Below, in pieces: positions 29,221 through 38,600 of a DNA stretch of 39,192 nt. Origin of the DNA: Acanthamoeba castellanii str. Neff (Eukaryota; Discosea; Longamoebia; Acanthamoebidae); NCBI RefSeq assembly GCF_000313135.1, contig NW_004457367.1, positions 48,503 through 87,694 of the forward strand, read 5' to 3'. Numbering within the stretch: position 1 is the first letter of the stretch; each line of letters begins with the position of its first letter. Below the pieces are notes generated by a model that was not told the origin of the DNA, made no database searches, and worked only from the letters and a program-made list of their open reading frames with translations. The position numbers were made by a program, and so were the translations under genes.

Positions 29221-30958
29221 TTGGGAGTGTACCTGCTCCTGGTACTGGGGGTGTTTGGCCACGGGGTTGCCGTGGAGGTACACCGTCTCGATCGCGGGGG
29301 AGCGAATGCAGCGCAGCTCGTCAAAGGAGGCCAGCTGGTTGTCGTTGATCTGAAGAAAAGGTGCGTGCACCACAGTGAGCAACAAGTGCACTGGGCATCT
29401 TGAGCAGGCAGGTATGTAGAAAAACGGAAGGGGAGGCGGCAAACCCAGAGCTCCTCGAGAGACGTGAGGTGCTCAAGATTCTCGAGGTGCGCGATTCGGT
29501 TGGCCGACAGGTCGAGCGTCTTGAGGGACACCAAGTTATCGAGGCCGGCTATTCGGTCGATGCCGTTGTGAGAAAGGTAGAGCTCTTCAAGCAGTCGCAA
29601 GTTATCCAGTCCCGTGATCTCAGTCAGCCTGTTTGACTGCGCGCACAAGTTAAGGAGGAGAAGAAACACTTTCTTCGGCTGGCCGGTAGCGCGACGAGTA
29701 GGTACCTGGATGCTAAGTTTTCTGAGGTTGGTAAGCTGGTCCAGTCCCTGCTTTCATGAACGTTCGCGTACGTGCAGAGCAGGAAAGGAGGATTCAAGTC
29801 GTATAATAAGCTGAAGCCATAGAGATGCAAAAGGAAGACGCCTCCGCGTACCTGAATGCGTGTGATCTTGTTCTTGCCCAGCCACAGGTTCTCCAGGTTC
29901 ACGAGCCTATCCAGCCCCTCGATGGTCTGCACCCCACCGCGTGTACACACACGTGAACGCGCAACGTAAGCATCGTTTCCACCGTTTTGTGGTGCACCAC
30001 GTAAGCGCTCGGCATAACGAGCAAAGCAGCGCTTGGGAGGGGGGGGGACCCGGATTCTGTTGGACCCGAGCTCCAGGGTGGTGAGAGTGGTGAGGGTATC
30101 CAGGCCTGAGTAGCAGAAGCGATGATCATCAGCAGAGGAGCCACAGCACCGCAGAGCAGATCATGGCAGAAGCTGGGAAGAAAGAGGGAGGCGGAGGGAC
30201 TTGCCTTCGATCTTGGAGATCTTAGCAGCGATGAGATAGAGCTCGGTGAGGTGCGGCAGACCCTCGTGCGTCAAATTCTGGATGCGCCGGAAGACGTTGA
30301 AGGAGATGTCCAGGTACCTGCGACCACCCCCAACCAGTCAGTTTTGGCGAGTCCCGGCAAGAACGACTCTGTGGCAACAACGAGGCAGAAGAGCATCGAG
30401 CCGGTGGTGAGAAGGTACGTGAGGGAAGGAAGGGAGAGGTTCTCGAGAGCGGTGATTTGGTTGTCGTAGAGGTCCAGCTCGCGCAGGCTGGTGAGGGCCT
30501 CGAGGTTCTCGATCTTGTGCAGCTGGTTGTTGCGCACCACCAATTTCTGCCCTCGCCCACCACCACCAAGCAAGCGAGCAAGCAAACCGATGCAGCACCC
30601 GTCAGTCAGCTGCCCCCATAAGAAAACGTGGCGGGCACAGGGGGTAGGTGCTCACCTCCAGAGCGGGCAGGTTGTCGAGGTTCTCAAGGCGTTGGAGGCG
30701 GCAGTGGGTCAAATCCAACTCCTGTTTGGCAAAGGCCAAGCCCTCATCAGAAAGCCGCACCTCGTGGACCAGCAGATCTGTGCCTGCATAAAATGATGTA
30801 AACTGTACGAGAGGGTGGGGCACCTTGGTTGTGGGCGGTATGGTGTATCCCTCCCCCAAGCGGGAATGGGGCTTGTGGGACAGGTCCACGTATTCGGCAT
30901 TCTCCTCGATGGCGAACGAGGGCGTGTTTCCCCTACTCGCGGCTGGTGCACCCTCCAT
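29073..30958 (-). CDS. SDS22: SDS22-like protein phosphatase 1 regulatory subunit (PPP1R7), 9 exons
   Basis: Exons in gene order: 30958-30656, 30546-30419, 30317-30205, 30105-30050, 29926-29852, 29747-29706, 29636-29445, 29349-29233, 29129-29073, giving 360 aa. About eleven tandem 22-residue SDS22-class leucine-rich repeats fill residues 75-335, for example LRELDLYDNQITALENL, LELGSNRIRTIEGLDRL, LWLGKNKITRIQGLDQL and LYLSHNGIDRIAGLDNL. The C-terminal cap carries ETVYLHGNPVAKHPQY and LPSLAQLDSATLPH, matching the usual SDS22 end (LPxLxQLDAT). SDS22 binds the PP1 catalytic subunit and controls its maturation and nuclear and mitotic roles. The final exon has no ATG and is found only by splicing. 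The third intron has a GC donor (AAG followed by GCAAGT). The gene is divergent from the 7TM gene and just upstream of CDK11. Confidence 0.94.
29187..29219 (+). repeat. (GT)n microsatellite in an SDS22 intron
   Basis: A pure GT run lies just past the donor of the last SDS22 intron (29130-29232, gene on the minus strand), where it reads as (CA)n. Confidence 0.9.
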
Positions 30959-31071
30959 CTTCTTCTACTCTTTGCTTTTGTTTTTTCTTCTGTCGACCAA
31001 AAAGGCCGCGAAAGAGAAAAGGCGAAGTGCAATTCGTAAAATAAATAATAACAAACAAATACAAACCCCTC
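30959..31071. promoter_or_regulatory. compact bidirectional promoter, SDS22 / 7TM receptor
   Basis: Only 113 bp separate the start codons of the two divergent genes. Towards the receptor the leader is A-rich (AAAATAAATAATAACAAAC); towards SDS22 the minus-strand leader is also purine-rich (AAGAAAAAACAAAAGCAAAG). The short distance means that both transcripts must start from, or within, a shared region; the use of common factors is an inference. Confidence 0.55.
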
Positions 31072-32730
31072 ATGCGGGGTCCCTTGCTGCCCGTGGGGGA
31101 CGCGTCGGGAGCGGAGGCCCTCGAGCACACCTTCGTGGTGTTGAGCGCGGTGTCACTGTGCCTCGTGGCACCGCTCGTGCTCACGTTCGTGGTGTTCAAG
31201 CGCAAGTTCCCGTCCTACCTCGTCCTTTCCTTCCTCTTGTGCTCCATGGGGCTCCCTCTCTTCAGCCTATTCAACGCCTTCTTCGGGTTCGTGCTGGCCG
31301 CCTTCTTTCTTTTCCCTGCCTCAATTCCGTCAGCTTTCGTTCTTTTAGGTCCCCTCCCGTCTGACTTGGCTGTTGTTGTTGGCGCGCGCGCGTGCGTAGG
31401 GTGGAGCACCTGCTACGGGAAGGAGGCGTGGCCTGCCAGGTGCAAGCCGTCGGCATCCAGTTCTTCGCGGCCGGCATCGTGTGGGCCTGGTTCTTCCTAG
31501 GCCTCAACCTCTACACCATCGCCGTCTGGCAGGTTCACCTCTGCTCCCACCCGCACTGCCGCTTTCCCCCACACACGACACACACGGCACACGACACGAC
31601 ACGACACGACACGACACGACACGACACGACACGACACGACACGACACGACACGACACGACACGACACGACACGACACGACACGACACGACACGACACGAC
31701 ACGACACGACACGACACGACACGACACGACACGACACGACACGACACGACACGACACGACACGACACGACACGACACGCACTTGCCAATTGCACTGAGGG
31801 TGGGTGCAGGTGGGCGGTGCCAAGAGGCTGGGTCGGGTGTACCTGGTCCTCACGTGGGGCTTTTCCGGCATCCAGACCATAATCCCGGTACCCCAAACCC
31901 CCGAACCACCTTTCCTCCCTCGCAGCTTCCTCTGCCCACACGAGCCATCATTCGTCCTTTATCTTTCATCATCGAACCACCACCGCCGCCACCACCGCCA
32001 CCACGATCATGCAGTTTGCGTTCGGGCACACGGGTCCGGCCGGCTTCTGGTGCTGGATCGACTCTGGCGACAATCACGCCTGGTACGTGCACTCACCCAG
32101 AACCGTGGCCTGGCGTGTTCTCACGCGCATCGCTTACCACGCGGTATCCGTGGTGGTGGTGGTGTGGTGGTGGTGGTGGTGGTGGTGTGGCAGGGAGCTG
32201 GGGTTCTTCTACGGGGAGGTCGGGCTGCTGCTGGCGGTGGGGGTGCTCCTCTGGGCGCGGGTGCTCTACGTGATCATCTCGTACTCGCTCGATCCGATGC
32301 GCGCGGGCCTGCACGGCTACCTGCTGCGCCACGCCCTGCTGGTCGCCATGTTCGTCGGCGTCATGGTGGTGCTCTTCACCTACCGCCTCTACCAGATCTT
32401 CGACGACCCCCCGTTCTTCTTCCAAGCACGTGCGTGCCCCCAACCGCATTGACGTCGACTGATCGCATGTGTTTGTTGTTTTATTTTGCTCTCATTATGA
32501 TCATGGTTGGTGCAGTGCACGTGGTGTCGCTGTCGGGGCAGGGCTTCATCACATTCATCTGCTTCGGCATCTCCAAGGAGAACTACAACCTGTGGAAGAA
32601 GGCCGCCCTCGCTGGCGCCCGGCGGCTCCGGCGATGCTGTCGGCCGACGGCCCGCGACCCGGCCCCCTGGCGCGGGGACGAGGACACCGTGCTCCTCTCG
32701 TCGGACCACGACCCCGACGGTGAGCGGTGA
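31072..32730 (+). CDS. cAMP-receptor-like seven-transmembrane protein (GPCR), 6 exons
   Basis: Exons: 31072-31286, 31400-31532, 31810-31887, 32015-32082, 32194-32429, 32516-32730, giving 314 aa. Seven hydrophobic segments can be placed: about 22-42, 48-70, 88-112, 122-142, 167-190, 212-236 and 246-264. Family-type marks are a cysteine at the start of the third segment (VACQVQAVGIQFF), the extracellular GFWCWID motif (about 152-158) before segment 5, and SLSGQGFITFICFGISKE in segment 7, as in cAR/CRL-type receptors of amoebozoans and secretin-like relatives. The cytoplasmic tail is basic then acidic (RRLRRCC, EDTVLLSSDHDPD) with possible phosphorylation sites. Ligand is unknown. The join of exons 5 and 6 makes a leucine codon (CTG) and is the least certain. 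It converges on the zinc transporter, with 153 bp between stop codons. Confidence 0.75.
31588..31778 (+). repeat. (ACACG)n pentanucleotide array in a receptor intron
   Basis: About 38 nearly perfect ACACG units form a 190-bp array in the intron 31533-31809, making it the longest and most uniform microsatellite in the window. All six frames are open across it (5-bp unit without stops), which creates spurious reading frames such as TTRHD and RVVSC repeats. Confidence 0.95.
32149..32192 (+). repeat. (TGG)n run in a receptor intron
   Basis: TGG units extend from the centre of the intron 32083-32193 to its CAG acceptor, so this acceptor lacks a polypyrimidine tract. Confidence 0.85.
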
Positions 32731-32883
32731 TGCTGATGACGATAGGGAACAACCAACAACAACAACATGGCCAACAACAGCAGCAGCAACAACAACATGG
32801 CCAACAAGCTACACATCGGCGCGTGCGCTCGCGTGTGTATGTATATTTCCTGTACTTGCTCTTTTCTTTGTCTTCTTCTTCCT
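32731..32883. other. convergent intergenic region with AACAAC repeats
   Basis: This 153-bp gap holds the 3' ends of the receptor and zinc-transporter genes. AACAAC/CAGCAG units with two ACATGGCCAACAA words occupy 32749-32812. No gene is supported here. Confidence 0.6.
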
Positions 32884-35445
32884 CTACTCGTGGGTGCTTT
32901 GGAAGCACTCGGGCAGATCGTGCGGGTCGACCTGGATGGTGGCGTGGTTGATGCCGTACCTCGCACACGTCTCCTGCGCAGCGCCCAACACCTCGCGCTG
33001 CTCGGCTCCCTCCTCCGCTCTGTTCCCGCACCCTCAACGTGTGAGAGAAGAGCCTCCATTCAATGTATGCATTGGTGGTACAGGTGGCGAGCCGGGTGTG
33101 GGGGTACCGGATGTGGCACGACAGATAGACCTTGCCCAGGGTGATCTGCCAGATGTGCAGATCGTGCACACTGCTCACCCCTGCACCCCCCCAACCATGC
33201 CGACACACCTTGGGGAGATGAGGAGCTGCTGCTGCCATCACCGCGGACTAGCGGAGAGAGCAGTATTGGAGGAGAGGGGGGAGGGTGGAGTACGAACCGT
33301 CGATGGCTTCGAGGGAGGCGTGCACGAGGTCGAACGAGATGTGGGAGGGGACCGTCTCCATCAGTACGCCCAGGATCTGCCGCAAGATCCTGCACGCGCG
33401 CCCAACCCCCCCCCAAGTTAATTCCAGTTCAGTTCCACCCGCGAAGGGAGAAGCGTCAAAGAAAGCGAAAACATGTAAAGGGGAATAGCGGGTACTTGAC
33501 GGTGGTGAAGAGGGTGATCACGCCAAAGACCAGGGACGCGATCGGGTCGGCCAAGTTGAAATAGGTCCGCGAAGCGCTCGGGGAGCCCGTGGTCACTTGG
33601 TTGCCCACCTGCAGCACATTTCGATATACGCAGGGGCGGCGTAAGCAACGTGTTCGCGGGGGGGGGGGTGACCAGACAACGTTGGGCCAACAGAACCCAC
33701 ACCCAACGTTGTCTGCATCAGTGCGCGAGCAGGCCAATGATGCGGGTGCTATATACCCATACGACCACCGCGGCGCCGATGATGCCCACCGACTGGATGC
33801 AATCGCCAAGCACGTGAATGAGAGCCGCCCGCACGTTGACGTTGCCTGGATGAACACCGCCCCCGCCCACACCACACAAACTTCAGCATCGTGGATACAC
33901 GGGCGTGCCGGCCGGATCCTCGTGTCACATCTTGGGAAAGGCGCGTCGTCATACCCTCGTGGCCGTGGCCGTGTCCGTGCGAGTGCGCGTGCCCGGTGTG
34001 GGTGCGCACCACCTCGACCACCTCTTCGCCTGCCAATATTTATATATAGAAAGGTAGAAATCACCGTGAGTGAGGGGCAGTACTCTTAGGGGGCGAGGGA
34101 GGCGAGAGAAGTGTACCGGGGGCGGGGACTGGCGGAGGCGGCGGCGGACCGTGGGAGTGGCCGTGGGGCGCGTTGCCCCACGCCAGGATGAGCGCATCAA
34201 CGATATTCACCACCAACCCGCACACTACGCCACAACACACACACACACACACACACACACACGGCGCGCGTGTAAGACCATGCGCTCCATCAGAGGCACT
34301 GACAAACGCATTTGATTTTGAGGGAGGGAGGGAGGTGTAATGTATACCTCCAATGATGGTCATGATGCGGCCATCGAGAGTTTCGCCCTCCTCTCTGCGC
34401 GCAGCACGTCCGGTGACAATTAGTGTACCGCCGGTCGTCGTTGGAAAGGGAATGGAAGGGATGCGGCTGGACGCCGAGTGTGTACTTGATGTCCGCGATG
34501 AGTCTGAGGATGGCCTCGTAGACGAGCACGCCCACGAGCGCCCAGATCATCAGCACCGAGGCCAACGCGCCCAGGATCTCTGCCCTGGAGTCGAGAAGCA
34601 CAACAAACAACAACAACAACAACACACACAGCGAAGATGAGGAGGGTGAGGAGATGGTTGGCCCATGGTTGGAGCTAGTCATGTGGGCGTGGTGGTGGAG
34701 GAGGTGGGGTCACCTGTAGAAGCCGAACGACATGCTCTTGGTGGGTGCTCGGCGGGCGATACCCATAGCCACAAGCGACAGGAGCATCGCCGCCACATCG
34801 GTCAACTGGCACCGATTGTTCGCGTGTGCGTGTGCGGTGAGTAAGGGCACAATGCAACGAGCGGCTGCATGTGCATGCGTGAGGGGGCCAAATGAAGTGA
34901 AGTGATTGGGGGGGGGTACGCACCAGATGGGCGGCGTCTGTGATGATGGCGAGGGAATTGGCGAGTACGCCGCCCACGATTTCGCCCACCATGAAGACCA
35001 GCGTAAAGACCGTGGCAACGGTGAGAGCAATCATGGCCTTCCTGTCCCCCGCATCCATCTTGCGCTTTCCCTTCTTCCCCTTCTTCTTCATTATTGTCTG
35101 TGTGAGTCAGAGTGCCCGTTCGTTCTGGTGCTGCAGCATGGCAGCCACGCGGCTCGTTCAAAGAAACCAGCGGTTGTACCTTTGAGCCGTGGCCGTGCCC
35201 ATGACCGTGGCCGTCGTCGTGGGAATGAAGCTGGTGCTACGGCGGAGAAGTGCGGTGCAGCGGGGGGGGGGGCTTACGTGAGCTGGGCAGTGCGGCACAA
35301 CGTATGCGCAAGGTGGCCACGTCCTGCACGGAACAGGCGTATGCACAAGGTGGCGTACAAGTAGCGGCGCCCTTTCACCTCCAAGCGAGGACCCGCCGTC
35401 TTGTACGTTGCCCGGCGAGTAGTGAGCACCCTCCTCCTCATCCAT
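32884..35445 (-). CDS. CDF/ZnT-family zinc transporter, 13 exons
   Basis: Exons in gene order: 35445-35359, 35230-35180, 35097-34924, 34805-34714, 34584-34486, 34394-34348, 34224-34117, 34029-33955, 33845-33757, 33608-33496, 33389-33298, 33180-33108, 33019-32884, giving 411 aa. Cation diffusion facilitators exchange Zn2+ for H+ across organelle or plasma membranes. The metal site of segment 2 (TDAAHLLTD) and that of segment 5 (HVLGD) have the H/D pattern of zinc-selective ZnT proteins. MSFGFYRAEILGALASVLMI and DGRIMTIIG are family hallmarks. There are two histidine-rich stretches: N-terminal HSHDDGHGHGHGHG and the loop between segments 4 and 5 (GHSHG, then HTGHAHSHGHGHGHEG). The cytoplasmic ferredoxin-like end contains VHDLHIWQIT and closes with TIQVDPHDLPECFQSTHE. 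Several exons lack ATG and are found only by splicing. It is divergent from the C2-TPR-PH gene. Confidence 0.93.
34233..34263 (+). repeat. (CA)n microsatellite in a zinc-transporter intron
   Basis: A pure CA run lies upstream of the exon 7 acceptor in the intron 34225-34347; on the coding strand it reads as (TG)n in the tract position. Confidence 0.9.
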
Positions 35446-35633
35446 ATTTTGAGACTTGTGTAGATGCCGCGTACCCGCAGGCGAGAAAGGGCGGCGGATA
35501 TCTCGCATTTTCGCCGCTAGAAATCCGAGAGAAACGCTGTGGAGTTTCTTCTTGATTTCTCAACTTTTCTTCAACGAGCAGCAATTAATAACTTCTTTTT
35601 CGGGGCGAACAATAGAGAAGGGGGCTGTTAGTG
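35446..35633. promoter_or_regulatory. divergent promoter region, ZnT / C2-TPR-PH genes
   Basis: The 188 bp between the two start codons contain GCATTTTCGCCGC (an E2F-like word) near 35506 and a pyrimidine-rich stretch (TTTCTTCTTGATTTC, 35547-35561) followed by CAATTAATAAC on the plus side. Function is inferred from position only. Confidence 0.45.
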
Positions 35634-38600
35634 ATGGACTCAACAGTGTCGGGACGAGCTTATGTGACGGGTACATGCCACACCACCCCGAGCCTGTTGC
35701 TTTCGCCGAAACGGTTTGTTGGGGGGGGGGTAACAACCACCTTCGCCACCGTCAGTGGTGCGGGGGGCCGACAAACGGGGCGACTCTGCCGAGGCCGAGG
35801 GCGGGCTCTACTATGTGCTGGCGGCCTCAGACGTGGCCAAGGCCAAGACCCGCTCCGTGCCCGGCCCGACATCCGCCTGGAACGACACCCTCCAGCTGTG
35901 CGTGCTCCTCCCCCTGCCCTTGCCCTTCCGCCATTGGCCGTCGTGTGTGCTGAGAGTTAAGGCGTGGCTGGCTGCCTGGCGGATGGCAGGGACGTCGACC
36001 ACCCGTTCGGCAAGCTGGAGGTGTTCCTGTGGCGGGAGCTCAGCGGCGGCTCTGACCAGTTCCTGGTACGAACGTTCACCCACCACCGCCGCCGCCGCCG
36101 CCAGGCCTGCATTCATGCCAACGTGAGGCGCGCACAATTTGTGCTTAATTCAGAGACTGTGTGGCTCGTTTTGCGGTCTTGTGTTGCGTGTGTGTGTGTG
36201 TGTGTGTGTGATCAGGGTCGCGTGACGGTGCCGCTGGTGGAGATCTGCGACGGGAAGCCCCATCAAAACGTGCACCCGCTGCAGGGGCGGGCGGCCGAGG
36301 AGCACGTGGCGGGCGAACTGGAGCTGCTCGTCCAGTTCAAGTACATCCGCGTACCGTGCCCCCCCTTGCCCCCATCTAAGTCTTCTTTCGCGGCTTGTCT
36401 CGTCTGCCACGCGTGCCTCACAAGTGTGGTGGCGGGTACACGCGATGCTGCTGGTGGTGAGCAGAGCTGGGACATTCTGTATCGGGGCATCCAGTACATG
36501 TTCGAGCAGCAATGGACCAACGCCGCACAGGCCCTCACCTCGGCCATCCAGTCGTTCCCAGGTGCACCCCTCTCCTCCCCTCCTTTTGTTGCCTTTTGCA
36601 TTTACGTTTGCTGTAGTAGTTGCTGTTGCTCTGCTCACTCTCGGCGTGGTGGTGGTGGCCTGGTGGCCCTGTGGCCTGCAGATGTGGAGCACCTCTACAG
36701 CTACCGATCGGAAGTGTTCCTCCAGATGAACAAGCTCTCCGAGGCACCTCTTCATCCCACCCCACCCCACCGTCATGACCTGGACTAACCAATGCCGTGT
36801 GTCATCGTGTCGTCGTGTGTCGTGTGTCGTCGTGTCGTCGTGTCGTGCGTCGTCGTGTCGTGCGGGGCACCACTAGGCGATGGCGGATGCGGGCAAGGTG
36901 GTGGACATGAACCCCAATTGGGCGGAGGGGTACTACCGCGTGGGCCGGGCCTTTTTCGCCGCGCAGGACTACACACGCGCCGAGGAGGCCTACCAGGAGG
37001 GCCTCAAGAAGAACCCCACCGACCCCAACCTGGTCCAGGGCGTGGAGCTCATCCGACGCAACTTCACCAAGTCCCAGGTGCACCCGCCCCACCCCCACCC
37101 ACTGCTCAAACGCAACGCATCCTAACCACACACGCGCGCGCGCGTGTGGTGGGGGGGGGATGGTCGCATGCAGGTACGGGAATCGATGATGGCGGGCAAG
37201 GCGTGCTTCTCGCGTCGCGAGTTCGTGGCGGCCACGCTCCAGTTCACTCGGTAACCAAACCACTTTTGGACCCCTCGCTCTGTTCTTTTTGATCTGGCGT
37301 GGTGCCTTCCCGGAACCCCGAATTTACCCCCCATTCACTCACTTGAATGCAGGGCGCTGGAGGCCAATCCGGCGAGTGCGGCGCTGCTCATGTACCGCGC
37401 CATCGCCTACATGGCCAACGGCAACAACGCCCAGGCACAACGCCCCATCTCTCCCCCCCCCTCCCTAACCACCCCCGACCTACTGACGCGATCGTGTTGT
37501 TGTTGGTTGTTGGTTGGTTGTTGGTTGTTGTTGGTTGTTGTTGGTTGGTTGTTAATGCCGTAGGCGTACGAGGACGCCATGCAAATCGCCCGTCTCCACC
37601 CCGATTGGCCCAAGACGGAGGCGGCCAAGCAGGGCATGCTGGGTAAGCGTGGGCGGGGCAACATCAAGTCCAAGCCCCGCTGGTTCGTCCTCAAGCACCG
37701 CTTCCTCTACTACTACGACTCCAGCGCCGTACGCTGCCTCCCTCCCTTCTCCCTTTTTGCCGGTGCCGGCGTTGCTCACGCACGTGCGGGGGGGGGGCTG
37801 GGGATTGTTGCGCACTCGCAGGACACGGAGCCCAACGGGGTGATCTGCCTGGCGGGCTTCGAGATCAAACCGGAGGGCCGCTTCGAAATCAACGCCGAGG
37901 GCCGCTTCCAGATCGCCTTCCCCGAGTACTACTACACTCCGCACCGCGCGCCAATGGAGGAACGAACGAAAAGGTGGGGCTGACGGTGGTGGCTGATGGG
38001 TGACGCAGGCGCTCGTTCCGGCTGAAGGCCACATCCGACGCTGAGAAGGACGAGTGGGTGCGCCATCTCACCCCTCTCGCCGACTCCCCCCTCAGCCTGC
38101 CCCTCGACCAGGTGCCCCTCTCCTCCCCGCCCCGCCCTTCCGATTCCTTTGCGCATGGCCCTCTCCCCCAACGCCCCCTTACCTTGTGTGCCGTGTGTGT
38201 GTGTGCCGTGTGTCGTTGGCGGTGTCGTTGGTCGTGTCGTGTGTGCATAGAGCGAGAACGTGATCTACTGGAACACGCCGGCCCTGGCCAAAACGCACTC
38301 CTACACGGCGCTCCTCGACGCCCTCCCCTCCCTCCTCCCCATCAAGGTATGACCGCCATTCATCACTCCTCTCGGCCTTCTGCTCCCCAACAATCTCCTC
38401 ACCTCGCGCCACTTCCCGCCTTTGCTGTCCGCATGGCGGCTTGCGCGTTGGCTGGTTGGCTGGTTGGTTGCAATCGCCAGCTGGCCTCGACGGTGGCGCG
38501 GCGGATCGACACGGCCCTCACGACCGTCTCCATCAGCAACGCCGACCACGAGGGATGGCTCGCCAAGCGGCGCGAGCTCATCGACGAGTACAAGCAGCGG

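Noticed and set aside
30787..30830. a 40-nt GTGCC...GCAG candidate intron in the first SDS22 exon
   Set aside because: Removing it would break the reading phase, and the read-through protein is continuous.
31392..32273. 293-codon plus-strand frame with TTRHD repeats and matching minus-strand VVSCR frames
   Set aside because: It is open only because the (ACACG)n intron array has no stop in any frame; the flanking exon sequence belongs to the receptor gene.
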